Source: an uncultured Pelagibacteraceae bacterium (lineage in GTDB: Bacteria; Pseudomonadota; Alphaproteobacteria; Pelagibacterales; AG-422-B15). From it: a stretch of 53,782 bases of DNA. A program made the position numbers and the translations under genes. Below the pieces are notes generated by a model, which was given only the letters and a program-made list of their open reading frames with translations, searched no databases and was not told the origin of the DNA. The stretch lies in the NCBI GenBank assembly GCA_902614655.1, contig CACMLX010000008.1:1-53782 (forward strand). Direction: 5' to 3'. Below, one piece after another: positions 25,553 to 36,927 of this stretch (its first letter is position 1; each line of letters opens with the position of its first letter).

Positions 25553-26011
25553 TTATAAATTTTGAAGTTTTTCCTTTATAAGTTTGCTTGCTAGTGAAAT
25601 ATCAAGAGCTGCGGAGCTATTTTCCTTAAGATATTTAATCACTTTTCCTATTTCCTTCAGTGATTTTGCTTCCGTTGCATTAATTGCCTCCTCACAAGCA
25701 GAAACAGTTTCTTTTTCACCAAGTTGTTTAGGGAGAAACTCACTGATTATTTCAATTTCGCTATTCTCTTTTTGAACAAGCTCATTACGTCCAGCTTTTT
25801 CAAACATTTCAATCGAATCATTTCTTTGCTTCACCATTTTTTTGAGAAGACTAATGATGGTATCATCTGTCATTGTAGAATCTTCTCCCGAAGATCGACT
25901 AGCAATCTCTTTATCTTTAATAGCAGCAAGAACCAATCTTAATGTATGGATTCTCTCTTTATCGCCTTTTTTGAGAGCATTAGATAATTCTGATGTGATA
26001 CTTTCTTTCAT
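25553..26011 (-). CDS. yqeY: GatB/YqeY domain protein
   Basis: A small helical protein of 152 residues related to the C-terminal tail domain of the GatB amidotransferase subunit, the part that touches tRNA. Typical blocks are ALKKGDKERIHTLRLVLAAIKDKEI, ISLLKKMVKQRNDSIEMFEKAGR and EISEFLPKQLGEKE followed by IGKVIKYLKEN (read in parts). Free-standing YqeY proteins have no firm biochemical role. In alphaproteobacteria the gene commonly lies between carA and dnaG, as here, and it leads the dnaG-rpoD operon. Confidence 0.92.
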   Translation of the reverse strand: MKESITSELSNALKKGDKERIHTLRLVLAAIKDKEIASRSSGEDSTMTDDTIISLLKKMVKQRNDSIEMFEKAGRNELVQKENSEIEIISEFLPKQLGEKETVSACEEAINATEAKSLKEIGKVIKYLKENSSAALDISLASKLIKEKLQNL

Positions 26012-26141
26012 TCGAACTAAACGTAAAATCTATATCATCAAATATATTGTGGCAATAATAGATCAAAATTTATTATCTTATCTTACTATTGCATCGAGTC
26101 CCCAATTGCACTAAATTTCTATAAATCTAGAATCAGTTAAT
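26012..26141. promoter_or_regulatory. Divergent promoter region of yqeY-dnaG-rpoD and carAB
   Basis: A 130-base gap lies between the two divergent operons and should contain both promoters. I see no clear hexamer pair, leader peptide, T-box or PyrR-like hairpin. Pyrimidine or arginine control of carAB by such an element therefore cannot be claimed. Confidence 0.4.
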
Positions 26142-27290
26142 ATGGCAAAGTCGAATAGGTTGAAAAAAGATCATGCAACACCTCGACCTAAACCTATCGA
26201 AGGCCAGCTTATTCTTGAAGACGGTTCTAATTTTAAAGGAATAAAAATTGGATCACCTAACTTGGGAATTGGTGAAGTTTGCTTTAATACATCAATGACA
26301 GGCTATCAGGAGATAATAACTGACCCTTCATATGCAGGACAAATAATTAATTTCACATTTCCTCATATTGGCAATGTGGGTACAAATCTTGATGATGATG
26401 AATCAAGAAAACCATTTGCTAAAGGAATAATTATTAACTGTGATATCTCTGATCCTTCAAATTATAGATCTATACTTCATCTTGATGCATGGCTTAAAAA
26501 AAATAACGTACCTGGAATATGTAATATTGATACAAGACTAATTACAAATAGGATCCGTTCAAAAGGTGCTCCAAAGGGTGGCATTATTGAAGGTCCAATT
26601 AATAATAAAAAAACTGCTAACTGTCTCAGAGAAATAAAAAAATGGGAGGGCCTTAACGGAATTGATCTGGCTATTGATGTATCACGTAAGGATGTAAAAA
26701 TATATAAATCTAAACCTAAAACTAATCTTAAAGTAGTAGCAGTAGATTATGGAATAAAAGAAAATATATTAAACTGCTTATTAGATTTAAAATTAGAAGT
26801 GATTTTAGTGCCTGCTAAAACTTCAGCGGAAAAGATACTTGAATATAATCCGAATGGCATCTTTCTCTCAAATGGTCCTGGCGATCCTAAGGCAACAGGT
26901 AAGTATGCCATCCCAATTATAAAAAAACTCATTAAGAAAAATATTCCTATATTTGGAATATGTCTTGGTCATCAACTTATCTCGTTAGCTCTAGGAGCCA
27001 AGACAAAAAAGATGTTTCAAGGCCACAGAGGGGCCAACCATCCAGTAAAAAATCTTGAAACAGAAAAAGTTGAAATCACATCACAAAATCATGGTTTTGA
27101 AGTAACTGAAAAATCTATACCGAAGGGGGTAAAAATAACTCATAAATCTTTATTCGATGGAAGTATAGAAGGTATTAGAAAAGGAAAAAATATATTTGCA
27201 GTTCAATATCATCCTGAAGCAAGTCCGGGACCACATGATAGCCATTATTTATTCCAGGAATTTAAAAAAATGATTAATCAAAATGCCTAA
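26142..27290 (+). CDS. carA: Carbamoyl-phosphate synthase small (glutaminase) subunit
   Basis: CarA splits glutamine and feeds ammonia to CarB for carbamoyl phosphate, the start of pyrimidine and arginine synthesis. The N-terminal CPSase domain shows [20 protein letters not shown] and the class I glutamine amidotransferase domain starts near residue 195. The nucleophile cysteine is in FGICLGHQL (about residue 274), and the His-Glu pair is in [14 protein letters not shown]. The length of 382 residues is normal. A basic stretch precedes the usual start ([18 protein letters not shown]); a later start is not evident. carB overlaps its end by 8 bases. Confidence 0.98.
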   Translation: MAKSNRLKKDHATPRPKPIEGQLILEDGSNFKGIKIGSPNLGIGEVCFNTSMTGYQEIITDPSYAGQIINFTFPHIGNVGTNLDDDESRKPFAKGIIINCDISDPSNYRSILHLDAWLKKNNVPGICNIDTRLITNRIRSKGAPKGGIIEGPINNKKTANCLREIKKWEGLNGIDLAIDVSRKDVKIYKSKPKTNLKVVAVDYGIKENILNCLLDLKLEVILVPAKTSAEKILEYNPNGIFLSNGPGDPKATGKYAIPIIKKLIKKNIPIFGICLGHQLISLALGAKTKKMFQGHRGANHPVKNLETEKVEITSQNHGFEVTEKSIPKGVKITHKSLFDGSIEGIRKGKNIFAVQYHPEASPGPHDSHYLFQEFKKMINQNA

Positions 27291-30200
27291 AAGAAAAGAT
27301 ATAAAGTCTATTTTAATTGTAGGAGCTGGTCCAATAATAATAGGCCAAGCATGCGAATTCGATTACTCAGGAACACAGGCATGCAAGGCATTACGAGAAG
27401 AAGGCTATAGAGTAATTTTAATTAATTCTAATCCAGCAACTATCATGACTGATCCTGATACTGCAGATGTTGTATATATTGAACCTATTACACCTAAAAT
27501 TGTTGCAAAAATAATTAAAAAAGAAAGACCCGATGTACTTCTACCAACAATGGGTGGTCAAACAGCATTAAATATCGCAATTGAACTTTCAAAAGATGGA
27601 ACATTAAAAAAATTTGGAGTTGAATTAATTGGCGCAAATCTAAAAGCGATCAAAAAAGCAGAAGAGAGAGAAAGTTTCTATAAGGCAATGACTAAAATTG
27701 GCTTGGAATGTCCAAGAGCAGAAATTGCAAGAAATTTTAAAGATGCAAAAAAGGCGGTTAAAAAAATTGGATTACCAGTCATAATCAGACCATCATTCAC
27801 GCTTGGAGGCACAGGAGGTGGAATTGCATCTACTGAGAAACAGTTTGAAGAAATTGCAAATTCAGGGCTTTATAATTCGCCAATTAATGAAATTCTAATT
27901 GAGGAATCAGTCGCAGGTTGGAAAGAATACGAAATGGAAGTTGTCAGAGATAGAAATGATAATTGTATAATTATATGCTCAATTGAGAATATTGACCCGA
28001 TGGGAGTTCATACTGGAGACTCAATTACAATAGCTCCTGCACTCACATTAACAGATAAGGAATATCAAATCATGAGAAATGCTTCTATTGCGTGTCTGAG
28101 AGAAATTGGGGTTGAAACTGGTGGCTCGAATGTTCAATTTGCTGTTAATCCAAAAAATGGAAGGCTTGTAATTATTGAAATGAACCCAAGAGTATCCAGA
28201 TCGTCTGCCTTAGCGTCTAAGGCAACAGGTTTTCCAATTGCTAAAGTCGCAGCTAAATTAGCAGTTGGGTACACATTAGATGAGCTCACAAATGAAATTA
28301 CAAAAGTTACTCCTGCATCTTTTGAACCAACAATTGACTACGTTGTTACAAAAATACCAAGATTTACTTTTGAAAAATTTCAACTAACTCAGCCACTATT
28401 ATCTAGTTCAATGAAATCAGTTGGCGAAGTCATGGCGATTGGAAGATCATTCCCTGAATCATTGCAAAAAGCAATGAGGTCTCTAGAAACTGGTTTAGAC
28501 GGCTTAGATGAGATAAAACTTAGTATTAATAAAAAAAAGCTCACAAAGAAAAATATTTTAACAGAACTTAATAAACCTCTTGCAGATAAACTATTATTGA
28601 TAGCTCAAGCTCTACGCTATGGATTAAAAATAAGTCAAATTCATCAATCTTCAAAAGTTGATCCTTGGTTTATTGGTCAAATAAAAAAGATAGTGGATGC
28701 TGAAAAAATCTTAAAAAAAGGACTACCTCGTGACCCTAAAGAACTACTCAAGATAAAAGCGCTTGGTTTCTCAGATAAGAAAATTTCACAACTTTGTAAT
28801 GTCGAAGAAGACAAAATTTTTAACGTACGAGTAAAAAATAAAATTTTCCCTGACTTTAAAAGAATAGATACTTGCGCTGCTGAGTTTGAGGCAAAAACTC
28901 CGTATATGTATTCAACTTATGCTAAAAATGCCTTAAATAATGACGCATGTGAATCCAGTCCGACAAATAAGAAAAAAGTAATTATTTTAGGTAGCGGTCC
29001 AAATCGAATTGGGCAAGGAGTTGAATTTGATTATTGTTGCTGTCATGCATCATTTGCCCTTAAAGATTTAAAATATGAGACAATCATGATCAATTGTAAT
29101 CCAGAAACAGTCTCTACAGATCCAGATACGAGTGACAGACTTTATTTTGAACCTCTAACGAACGAAAATGTTTATGAAGTAATTAGAAGAGAAAAAAGTG
29201 AGGGAAAACTCCTCGGAGTAATTGTTCAGTTTGGTGGTCAAACGCCACTCAAATTATCTGATTATTTAAATAAAATGAATATTCCAATTTTGGGCACTTC
29301 GACTGATTCAATAGATACTGCAGAGGACAGAGAAAAGTTTAAAAAGATAGCTGAAGATTTAAATCTCTTACAACCAGCAAACGGTATTGCATATTCCGAA
29401 AAAGAGGCTCACTCAGTAATTAAAAAAATTGGATTCCCAGCAGTAATAAGACCGTCTTATGTTTTAGGTGGAAGAGCTATGGAGATCGTTCATAATGAAG
29501 ATGAGTTAAAAAAATACTTTAGAGAAGCTGTAGTGGTTTCTGGCAAAAGTCCTGTGCTAATTGATCATTATTTAAAAGACTCTATTGAAGTCGACGTTGA
29601 TGCAGTCTCAGATGGGAAAAAAGTTATCATAGCCGGCATTATGGAACATATTGAGGAAGCTGGAATTCATTCAGGTGACTCAACTTGCACGTTACCTCCT
29701 TATTCACTCTCAGAAAAAATTATCAAAGACATAGAAAAACAAACAAAAAAATTAGCAATTGCACTTAAAGTAAAAGGTTTAATGAATATCCAATTTGCTA
29801 TTCAAAATAATAATATATTTCTCCTTGAAGTTAATCCAAGAAGTAGTCGAACAGTTCCATTTGTAGCTAAAGCTACTGGTAATCCAATTGTAAAAATTGC
29901 ACTTGGTGCTGCGATGGGAAAACAGTTGAATAGTCGAAAATTAAAATCTGGTAAAACTAACTATATCTCAATTAAAGAACCTGTATTTCCATTCAAACGT
30001 TTCCCTAATGTGGATACCATCCTGGGCCCTGAAATGAAATCTACTGGGGAGGTAATGGCCATTGATAAATCATTTGAGTCTGCTTTTATAAAATGTCAAT
30101 TAGCTTCCTCTAACCCTCTTCCAAAAAAAGGATCTTTATTTGTATCTGTAAAAGACTCTGACAAGCCAAAAATTCTTCCAATTATTAGATCTTTTCAGAA

Positions 30201-30519
30201 ATTAGGTTTTCTTGTTAAAGCTACAGCAGGAACAGCTAATTATTTGATGGAGGGTGGAGTTAAAGTCAAAAAGATAAACAAGGTTTCTCAAGGATCGCCT
30301 CACATTGTTGAGGAGTTACTTGAAAATAAAGTTGATATTATAATTAATACAACTGAAGGAAGAAAATCAATTAATGACTCTTTTGGCATAAGAAGAACTG
30401 CTCTCATGAAAAGTTTACCATACTTTCTCACAGTATCTGGAGCAAGGGCTGCTATTAATTCAATTAAAGAATTAAGAAACAATGAATTAGAAGTTAACCC
30501 CATTACTAATTTTCATTAA
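27283..30519 (+). CDS. carB: Carbamoyl-phosphate synthase large subunit
   Basis: CarB makes carbamoyl phosphate from bicarbonate, ammonia and two ATP. The 1078 residues show the two homologous ATP-grasp halves: first half with [20 protein letters not shown] and [20 protein letters not shown], second half with [17 protein letters not shown] and [18 protein letters not shown]. The C-terminal MGS-like allosteric domain ([18 protein letters not shown], then [21 protein letters not shown] in part) is complete, so UMP/ornithine control is possible. Length matches the E. coli enzyme. It is coupled to carA by an 8-base overlap and converges with the Lrp-type gene with 4 bases in common. Confidence 0.98.
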   Translation: MPKRKDIKSILIVGAGPIIIGQACEFDYSGTQACKALREEGYRVILINSNPATIMTDPDTADVVYIEPITPKIVAKIIKKERPDVLLPTMGGQTALNIAIELSKDGTLKKFGVELIGANLKAIKKAEERESFYKAMTKIGLECPRAEIARNFKDAKKAVKKIGLPVIIRPSFTLGGTGGGIASTEKQFEEIANSGLYNSPINEILIEESVAGWKEYEMEVVRDRNDNCIIICSIENIDPMGVHTGDSITIAPALTLTDKEYQIMRNASIACLREIGVETGGSNVQFAVNPKNGRLVIIEMNPRVSRSSALASKATGFPIAKVAAKLAVGYTLDELTNEITKVTPASFEPTIDYVVTKIPRFTFEKFQLTQPLLSSSMKSVGEVMAIGRSFPESLQKAMRSLETGLDGLDEIKLSINKKKLTKKNILTELNKPLADKLLLIAQALRYGLKISQIHQSSKVDPWFIGQIKKIVDAEKILKKGLPRDPKELLKIKALGFSDKKISQLCNVEEDKIFNVRVKNKIFPDFKRIDTCAAEFEAKTPYMYSTYAKNALNNDACESSPTNKKKVIILGSGPNRIGQGVEFDYCCCHASFALKDLKYETIMINCNPETVSTDPDTSDRLYFEPLTNENVYEVIRREKSEGKLLGVIVQFGGQTPLKLSDYLNKMNIPILGTSTDSIDTAEDREKFKKIAEDLNLLQPANGIAYSEKEAHSVIKKIGFPAVIRPSYVLGGRAMEIVHNEDELKKYFREAVVVSGKSPVLIDHYLKDSIEVDVDAVSDGKKVIIAGIMEHIEEAGIHSGDSTCTLPPYSLSEKIIKDIEKQTKKLAIALKVKGLMNIQFAIQNNNIFLLEVNPRSSRTVPFVAKATGNPIVKIALGAAMGKQLNSRKLKSGKTNYISIKEPVFPFKRFPNVDTILGPEMKSTGEVMAIDKSFESAFIKCQLASSNPLPKKGSLFVSVKDSDKPKILPIIRSFQKLGFLVKATAGTANYLMEGGVKVKKINKVSQGSPHIVEELLENKVDIIINTTEGRKSINDSFGIRRTALMKSLPYFLTVSGARAAINSIKELRNNELEVNPITNFH

Positions 30520-30986
30520 TCGAGAGGTACAGTACCAAGTTTCTTTGTATTCTTGATTACAAAAGCTGTTTTGACACTCAAAATATTTTCATTTGAAGTC
30601 ACATGTGTTGTTAAAAAATTATTAAATTCATTCATATTCTTTACCACACATTTAAGAATAAAATCTATTTCACCGTTTAGCATAAAACATTCTCTAATAG
30701 GTTCCCAACCCCATACCAGTTTTTCAAAAGACCCTAAGCTTTCTTCATTTTGATTTTTTAAACTCACAAATATCCATGCTACTAAGTCATATCCAAGCTT
30801 TGATGGATCTAGATTTGCTCGAAAGCCATCAATATATCCATTGTCTTCTAAGTCTCTTACTCTTCTTAAAGTAGGCGGTGGAGACATTTCAATTTTCTTA
30901 GACAAATCTAGATTGGAAATTCTTCCCTCATCTTGAAGTATTCTAAGTATTTTTAAATCTACACTATCAATTTCTTTTTTTACCAT
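30516..30986 (-). CDS. Lrp/AsnC-family transcriptional regulator
   Basis: A 156-residue feast/famine regulator. The N-terminal helix-turn-helix reads [50 protein letters not shown] in parts, and the RAM ligand domain follows ([48 protein letters not shown]). The ATG was chosen because it overlaps the upstream stop as TGATG; a GTG five codons earlier is possible. Family ligands are mostly amino acids. It is the last gene of a three-gene chain with a 2OG oxygenase and an ELM1-like protein. Confidence 0.9.
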   Translation of the reverse strand: MVKKEIDSVDLKILRILQDEGRISNLDLSKKIEMSPPPTLRRVRDLEDNGYIDGFRANLDPSKLGYDLVAWIFVSLKNQNEESLGSFEKLVWGWEPIRECFMLNGEIDFILKCVVKNMNEFNNFLTTHVTSNENILSVKTAFVIKNTKKLGTVPLD

Positions 30987-31612
30987 CAGTCTACTGGCCA
31001 CTCTGTTTCAAAAGTAACATAATTTAATTGTAAGCAGCGTCTTTCTTTTTTAATTTTTTTCTTTTCAAGTCCGTGCCATGAATTTTTTTCTGAAGTAAAA
31101 ATATACCCTGTATTATTTTTATAAGGTAGAGTTTTAGCAACTTTCAAATCCGGGGTATAAAAATCTGTTCCCAAATTTTCATTTTCTCCGTATCTATTTA
31201 CAAATAGAATTGATGACATCAATTTTTCCTTGATGTCACAGTGTGGTTCAAGCCAAAATCCATCTCGATCGGCAATGACTTCTAATCTAACATAAGAATT
31301 TTTTAGATCTCTATTGATTAGATTTGAAATGAATTCAGTACATTCTTTTGATTGCATTTCTTTTACTAATCCAAATAATTCAGAATATTTCTCTGCATTA
31401 TCTTTATTGATAAATATTCTTAACTTACTAAGTAAATTATCCCCTGTTTTATCTCCCGCTCTTGTACCATCGAAAATAACTTTACCTTCTGGAAAATTAA
31501 TAGAATAAATTTCGTCTATTGCTTTTTCTGAAAGAGGATTGTTAATTATCCAATGATTAAAAGGTACATTGGAATGTGATAAATTATTTTTCAAAGCATT
31601 GATTAATGTCAT
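30986..31612 (-). CDS. 2OG-Fe(II) oxygenase-like protein
   Basis: A 208-residue protein with the double-stranded beta-helix pattern of 2-oxoglutarate oxygenases. The iron ligands are probably H-x-D in FWLEPHCDIKEK and the distal H in KNSWHGLEKK, with the 2-oxoglutarate arginine in KERRCLQLNYV. TSEKNSWHG is like the Phy/P4H-type C-terminal end. The substrate is unknown; relatives act on sugars, lipids or proteins. Its start overlaps the end of the ELM1-like gene by 4 bases, and the Lrp-type gene begins in its stop codon. Confidence 0.72.
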   Translation of the reverse strand: MTLINALKNNLSHSNVPFNHWIINNPLSEKAIDEIYSINFPEGKVIFDGTRAGDKTGDNLLSKLRIFINKDNAEKYSELFGLVKEMQSKECTEFISNLINRDLKNSYVRLEVIADRDGFWLEPHCDIKEKLMSSILFVNRYGENENLGTDFYTPDLKVAKTLPYKNNTGYIFTSEKNSWHGLEKKKIKKERRCLQLNYVTFETEWPVD

Positions 31613-32583
31613 GCTTTTTTATTATACCTTTCTTCAATCATTCTGGCTACTTGGAACGTCTCATTTTCATATGAATTTGTAAAGTCTTCGAGTTTTTCTC
31701 CTAAAAGTCTTGCGTAATTTTTTTGCAACAGCATTGTAATAAATTTTTCTATTCTGTTATTTTTTTTTAAGCTTGGAAGTTTAAAAATATATACTGGTTT
31801 AGTTGAAGATATAGATTCTGAAATTATTGAAACAGAGTCAGATGTGCAAATAAGATATTTAGAAAACTTCATTAAGGCTAAATAAGGATTACCTTCGCCG
31901 TTCCAAATAATATTCTGACTCAAAAAGCGTTCTTTCAGGTATTCAATAATAAATTGATCAGTTCTTCTTGAGAATAAAATGTAAAGCTGAATGTCATTAT
32001 TTTTAATAATTTTATCAACTTGATCAGCTAATACCTTAACAACAGATATATCGAAGCGATAGTTTCTGTTTTGACCTCCTAAGAAAATCGCACAAATAGG
32101 TTTTTCTATTTTTGAGAATTGAGCTGTGTAAAGCTCAGCCTCTTTACTCAGTAGCCTTTTGTTAATATGATTAAGTGCCAAATCAGTTTGAAGCACATTT
32201 TTACCTTTTAAATCATCATGTGCTGGAGCGACAACCAAATCAAAATGAGCTGGATTGATTTTTGGATTTTGTATGTGAATTGAAAAGACTTTATTTTTTA
32301 ATAATTTTTTGAGATGCAAAGATGCATAAATTGACCTCTTGCCACATGATATAATAATATCTGGAGGAATATTACTCACTAAGCTTATTTGTCTGTAATT
32401 ATTAAATATAATTTTAGATGGTGGTAATATTCCCACTGGAAGCTTATTCCAAGGAAATTTTAAATCTATCGTCTTTTGCTCAAAATTTAAATTAAGTGCA
32501 TCTGCAAGGCCTTTAACCTGACTTATCATTCCTGCTGATCCATCTGTTAGGCACCACGCTCTCAAATTCTTGAAATTGGTCAT
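31609..32583 (-). CDS. ELM1/GtrOC1-family protein (mitochondrial fission ELM1-like)
   Basis: A 324-residue protein of the family that includes plant ELM1, a factor recruiting dynamin to mitochondria; bacterial members are widespread in alphaproteobacteria and look like GT-B glycosyltransferases. The signature opening AWCLTDGSAGMISQVKGLADAL, the middle PPDIIISCGKRSIYASLHLKK and the C-terminal block LICTSDSVSIISESISSTKPVYIF are clear. The last block resembles the sugar-nucleotide site of GT-B enzymes, which suggests sugar transfer rather than a fission role in bacteria. It starts an overlapping chain with the oxygenase and Lrp genes and diverges from trxB over 72 bases. Confidence 0.85.
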   Translation of the reverse strand: MTNFKNLRAWCLTDGSAGMISQVKGLADALNLNFEQKTIDLKFPWNKLPVGILPPSKIIFNNYRQISLVSNIPPDIIISCGKRSIYASLHLKKLLKNKVFSIHIQNPKINPAHFDLVVAPAHDDLKGKNVLQTDLALNHINKRLLSKEAELYTAQFSKIEKPICAIFLGGQNRNYRFDISVVKVLADQVDKIIKNNDIQLYILFSRRTDQFIIEYLKERFLSQNIIWNGEGNPYLALMKFSKYLICTSDSVSIISESISSTKPVYIFKLPSLKKNNRIEKFITMLLQKNYARLLGEKLEDFTNSYENETFQVARMIEERYNKKA

Positions 32584-32655
32584 TTAATAACTATCTATGT
32601 TGAATATAAAAGTTCTTTAATTACTAGAAGATAATATATAGATTATAAAAATTAA

Positions 32656-33588
32656 ATGCATTCAAAAGTTCTAATAATAGGTTCAGGTCCCGCAGGATAT
32701 ACTGCTGCAATATATGCAGCAAGAGCTATGCTCGAGCCGACTTTAGTTCAAGGTTTGCAGCCAGGTGGGCAACTTACTATAACAACTGATGTTGAAAACT
32801 ATCCTGGGTACGGGGATGTAATACAAGGTCCATGGTTAATGGAACAAATGCAAGAACAAGCAAAAAATGTTGGAACAAATATTATAAATGACATTATAAA
32901 AAGTGTAGACTTTAAATGTAAGCCATTTAAGGCTATTAGCGAGTCGGGAACTGAGTATACTGCGGACTCAGTGATTATCTCAACAGGTGCTCAAGCAAGA
33001 TGGCTTGGATTAGACTCTGAAAAAAAATTTCAGGGATATGGCGTTTCAGCTTGTGCAACTTGTGATGGCTTCTTTTTTAAGGAAAAAAAGGTAGCAGTCA
33101 TCGGTGGTGGTAATTCAGCTGTTGAGGAAGCTTTATATTTAACAAACTTTGCATCTAAAGTGTACCTTATTCATAGGCGTGATGAACTTCGAGCAGAAAA
33201 AATTCTTCAAGATAGATTGTTTAAAAATGAAAAAGTTGAATGTGTGTGGGATAGCGAACTAAAAGAAATAGTTGGCGATGAAGATCCTCTAAATGTAAAA
33301 AGTATAAACATTAAAAATATAAAAACTAACGAAACCAGTAGTATCGAGTTAGACGGTGTCTTTGTTGCTATAGGGCATGATCCAGCTACTCAAATTTTTA
33401 GGGACCAAGTCGAAATGGATGAAGATGGATATATAATTACAAAACCTGACTCAACACTTACAAACGTTGAAGGTGTATATGCAGCAGGAGATGTAAAGGA
33501 TAAAATTTATCGTCAGGCGGTTACTGCAGCTGGTATGGGCTGTATGGCAGCGCTTGAGGCAGAAAAATACCTAGCTGAATTATCTTAA
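32656..33588 (+). CDS. trxB: Thioredoxin reductase
   Basis: TrxB passes electrons from NADPH through FAD and a disulfide to thioredoxin in the cytoplasm. The 310 residues show the FAD motif IIGSGPAGYTAAIYAARA at the start, the redox pair C133-A-T-C136 in SACATCDGFFF, the NADPH motif VIGGGNSAVEEALYL and the FAD block GVYAAGDVKDKIYRQAVTAAG near the end. All are intact and the length is standard. It overlaps the convergent aminotransferase gene by 9 bases. Confidence 0.97.
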   Translation: MHSKVLIIGSGPAGYTAAIYAARAMLEPTLVQGLQPGGQLTITTDVENYPGYGDVIQGPWLMEQMQEQAKNVGTNIINDIIKSVDFKCKPFKAISESGTEYTADSVIISTGAQARWLGLDSEKKFQGYGVSACATCDGFFFKEKKVAVIGGGNSAVEEALYLTNFASKVYLIHRRDELRAEKILQDRLFKNEKVECVWDSELKEIVGDEDPLNVKSINIKNIKTNETSSIELDGVFVAIGHDPATQIFRDQVEMDEDGYIITKPDSTLTNVEGVYAAGDVKDKIYRQAVTAAGMGCMAALEAEKYLAELS

Positions 33589-34782
33589 TTTATTAAGAAA
33601 ATCTCTCATTCGAACGCATGCATTTTTTAAGTTTTCGTCTGAAGTTGCATAAGAGATTCTAAAATAGCCCTCCAAACCAAAAGCTGAACCTTGAACAACA
33701 GCAACCCCTGCATGTTCTAATAATGATGTCGTAAATTCTTCATCATTAGTAATTTTGTTATTCGACTCATCAACTTTACCAATTACTCCTTTACATGATG
33801 GAAAAACATAAAATGCACCTTCAGGTACTCTACAAGTTATTCCATTCATACTAGTAAATTCATTGATTAGAAAATCACGTCTACCTTTAAATAATTTGGC
33901 TCTTTCGGCAATGAATGAATTATCTCCATTTAAGGCTTCAACTGCTGCAGCTTGACTGATAGATGTAGGATTGCTTGTTGATTGAGACTGAAGCTTGCCC
34001 ATGGCTTTAATTAAGCTGGCATTTCCTCCCGCATAACCAATTCTCCAGCCTGTCATAGCATATGCCTTACTAACTCCATTCAATGTTAATATTCTCTCTT
34101 TAAGTTCTGGAGCAATGCTTGCAAAAGTATGAAATTCATTTTCATCGTATATAAGATGTTCATATAAATCGTCTGTCATTATGTTCACGTGTGGATATTT
34201 TTTTAAAACATTTGCAAGTTCTAAAAGTTCATTCTTTGTATAACAGGAACCTGTAGGATTTGATGGTGAATTAAGAATAAACCATTTGGTTGATAGATTA
34301 ATTGTGTTTTCAAGTTGTTGTGGGGTTATTTTAAATCCTGACTCTTCACCACATTGAACGAAAATAGGTTTTCCATTGAAATAATTAACCACGTCAGGGT
34401 AAGTTACCCAATAAGGAGCTGGAATAATTACTTCATCTGACTCATTTAAGGAGACAGCAAATGCATTAAAAATAATTTGCTTTCCTCCTGTACCAACAGA
34501 GATTTCGTCAAGCTCGTAATCTAAATTATTTTCTCTTTTAAATTTTGCTTTGATTGCTTTCTTCAGTTCTGGAGTTCCATCAACAGGGGTATATTTTGTA
34601 TCTCCATCGTTTATCGCTTGAATAGCAGCTTTTTTAATATTTTCTGGAGTATCAAAATCAGGTTCTCCCGCTCCTAGCCCTATAATATCCTTTCCCGCAG
34701 CCTTTAATTCACGAGCTTTTTGGGTCACTGCCATGGTGGCCGATGGCTTAATTCTTTTTATACTGTGTGATAGTTCTACCAC
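33580..34782 (-). CDS. aspB: Aspartate aminotransferase (class I, AspB type)
   Basis: A 400-residue PLP enzyme of the Ib aspartate/prephenate aminotransferase group. The N-terminal SIKPSATMAVTQKARELK-type block (here SHSIKRIKPSATMAVTQKAR), GLGAGEPDFDTPENI, the NSPSNPTGSCY loop, and LNGVSKAYAMTGWRIGYAGG with the Schiff-base lysine are all present. It moves the amino group between aspartate and 2-oxoglutarate; some of these enzymes also use prephenate. It diverges from uvrB over about 90 bases and overlaps the end of trxB. Confidence 0.93.
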   Translation of the reverse strand: MVELSHSIKRIKPSATMAVTQKARELKAAGKDIIGLGAGEPDFDTPENIKKAAIQAINDGDTKYTPVDGTPELKKAIKAKFKRENNLDYELDEISVGTGGKQIIFNAFAVSLNESDEVIIPAPYWVTYPDVVNYFNGKPIFVQCGEESGFKITPQQLENTINLSTKWFILNSPSNPTGSCYTKNELLELANVLKKYPHVNIMTDDLYEHLIYDENEFHTFASIAPELKERILTLNGVSKAYAMTGWRIGYAGGNASLIKAMGKLQSQSTSNPTSISQAAAVEALNGDNSFIAERAKLFKGRRDFLINEFTSMNGITCRVPEGAFYVFPSCKGVIGKVDESNNKITNDEEFTTSLLEHAGVAVVQGSAFGLEGYFRISYATSDENLKNACVRMRDFLNKLR

Positions 34783-34872
34783 TGCTTATCCCCAGAATTT
34801 GTTATTTATACAATCAGCTATTATATTAAATTAGATTAATACACAATTTATATTCTAACTAATTAATAAATA

Positions 34873-36927
34873 ATGCCAAATTCTGAAGTTCTTAAAGTCA
34901 CATCTGAATACAAACCTGCTGGAGATCAGCCTCAAGCAATTGAAGAGATTGTTAAAAGCATTAAAGGCAATGAGATGGAACAAGTTTTGCTTGGAGTAAC
35001 TGGATCAGGCAAAACTTTCACGATGGCTAAAATTATAGAAAAACTTCAAAGGCCAACTCTAATACTTGCTCCAAATAAAACTTTAGCAGCACAATTATAT
35101 GGTGAAATGAAGTCATTCTTTCCAGACAATGCTGTTGAATATTTTGTATCTTATTATGACTATTATATACCTGAAGCATACGTACCGAGGTCAAACACTT
35201 ACATAGAAAAAGAAGCATCGATAAATGAACAAATCGATCGAATGAGACACTCAGCAACTCAATCCTTACTTGAGAGAAAAGATGTTGTAATTGTTGCAAG
35301 TGTTTCATGTATTTATGGAATAGGTTCTGTTGAAACGTATAGATCAATGACTATTCGATTAGAAAAAAATCAAAAGATTGGACGAAATGAAATTATTCAA
35401 AAACTCATCACGCTTCAATATAACCGAAACGACACAGATTTTCATAGAGGCACATTTAGAGTGCGTGGAGACTTGATTGAGGTTTTTCCATCCCATTACG
35501 AAGACCGCGCTTGGAAATTATCGTTATTCGGAGATGATCTCGAGTCGATAAGTGAATTTGATCCATTGACTGGAAAAAAGACAGCTGAGTTAGAAACTGT
35601 AAAAATTTATGCAAACAGTCACTACGTCACTCCAAGGCCAACACTTGATACTGCCATAAAACAAATACGAAAAGATTTAGAAGTAAGGATTCCTGAATTT
35701 AAAAAAGAAAATAAATTAATAGAGGCTCAACGAATAGAAGAAAGAACAAGGTTTGATTTAGAAATGATTGAAGCAACGGGTAGTTGTCCAGGCATTGAGA
35801 ATTATTCAAGATATCTCTCTGGAAGAAATCCAGGAGAACCGCCTCCAACACTTTTTGAATACTTGCCTGATAATGCACTCCTTTTTGTTGATGAAAGTCA
35901 TGTCACAGTACCTCAATTAGAAGGCATGTATAAAGGTGACCGAAGCAGAAAAACAACACTGTCAGAATATGGCTTTAGATTACCATCTTGTTTAGATAAC
36001 AGACCATTGAAGTTTGAGGAATGGGAAATGATGCGCCCTCAAAGTTTATTCATTTCTGCTACTCCAGGACCATGGGAAATGCAAAAAACTCAAGGGGTAT
36101 TTACTGAACAAATAATAAGGCCAACAGGGTTGATTGATCCAGGGGTTGAAATAAGGCCTGCGAAAACTCAAGTTGAAGATTTAATATCAGAATGTAAAAA
36201 AATTATTGATCTTAAATACCGAGTATTAGTGACAACACTTACAAAACGCATGGCTGAGGACTTGTCAGAGTATATGCATGAAAATGGAATTAAAGTAAAA
36301 TATATGCATTCAGATATTGATACATTAGAAAGGATTGAAATCATCCGTGACCTTAGAAAGGGACTGTTTGACGTCTTAGTGGGTATCAATTTACTTAGAG
36401 AAGGTTTGGATATACCTGAATGTGCTTTAGTCGCAATATTAGATGCTGATAAAGAAGGCTTCTTAAGATCTGAAAGATCATTGGTACAGACAATCGGTAG
36501 AGCAGCAAGAAATGTAGATGGAAGAGTAATACTGTATGCTGATAAAGAAACAGAAAGTATAAAAAAAGCAATAAGTGAGACTGACAGAAGAAGAGACATA
36601 CAAAAGCAATACAACAAAGAAAATAATATTACACCTGAAACTATAAAGAGGGATATTAGTGATATTCTTGAAAGTATTTATGAAAATGATCGTGTAAACG
36701 TTGATTTGAAAAGTACAGAAAAACATCTCGTCGGAAATAATCTAAAAAAACATCTTGAGGAACTTAAGAAAAATATGATGGATTTTGCCGATGATCTCAA
36801 TTTTGAAGAAGCTGCTAAGTTAAGGGATGAGATAAAAAGGCTTGAGAAAAATGAATTAGAGTTACCATCCAACAGCAATATAGTTTATAAAAAAAATAAA
36901 AGGAAAAAAAGAAAGTACTTTACTTAA
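34873..36927 (+). CDS. uvrB: Excinuclease ABC subunit B
   Basis: UvrB is the damage-verifying helicase-like subunit of nucleotide excision repair. The 684 residues show Walker [16 protein letters not shown] near residues 39-53, the beta-hairpin [12 protein letters not shown] that inserts between the strands, LFVDESH as motif II, the SATPGPWE block, helicase motif [11 protein letters not shown] and a C-terminal UVR domain ([22 protein letters not shown], in parts) that binds UvrC. uvrC lies in the same operon four genes downstream. There is no clear ribosome site at the ATG, which is common in this window. Confidence 0.98.
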   Translation: MPNSEVLKVTSEYKPAGDQPQAIEEIVKSIKGNEMEQVLLGVTGSGKTFTMAKIIEKLQRPTLILAPNKTLAAQLYGEMKSFFPDNAVEYFVSYYDYYIPEAYVPRSNTYIEKEASINEQIDRMRHSATQSLLERKDVVIVASVSCIYGIGSVETYRSMTIRLEKNQKIGRNEIIQKLITLQYNRNDTDFHRGTFRVRGDLIEVFPSHYEDRAWKLSLFGDDLESISEFDPLTGKKTAELETVKIYANSHYVTPRPTLDTAIKQIRKDLEVRIPEFKKENKLIEAQRIEERTRFDLEMIEATGSCPGIENYSRYLSGRNPGEPPPTLFEYLPDNALLFVDESHVTVPQLEGMYKGDRSRKTTLSEYGFRLPSCLDNRPLKFEEWEMMRPQSLFISATPGPWEMQKTQGVFTEQIIRPTGLIDPGVEIRPAKTQVEDLISECKKIIDLKYRVLVTTLTKRMAEDLSEYMHENGIKVKYMHSDIDTLERIEIIRDLRKGLFDVLVGINLLREGLDIPECALVAILDADKEGFLRSERSLVQTIGRAARNVDGRVILYADKETESIKKAISETDRRRDIQKQYNKENNITPETIKRDISDILESIYENDRVNVDLKSTEKHLVGNNLKKHLEELKKNMMDFADDLNFEEAAKLRDEIKRLEKNELELPSNSNIVYKKNKRKKRKYFT

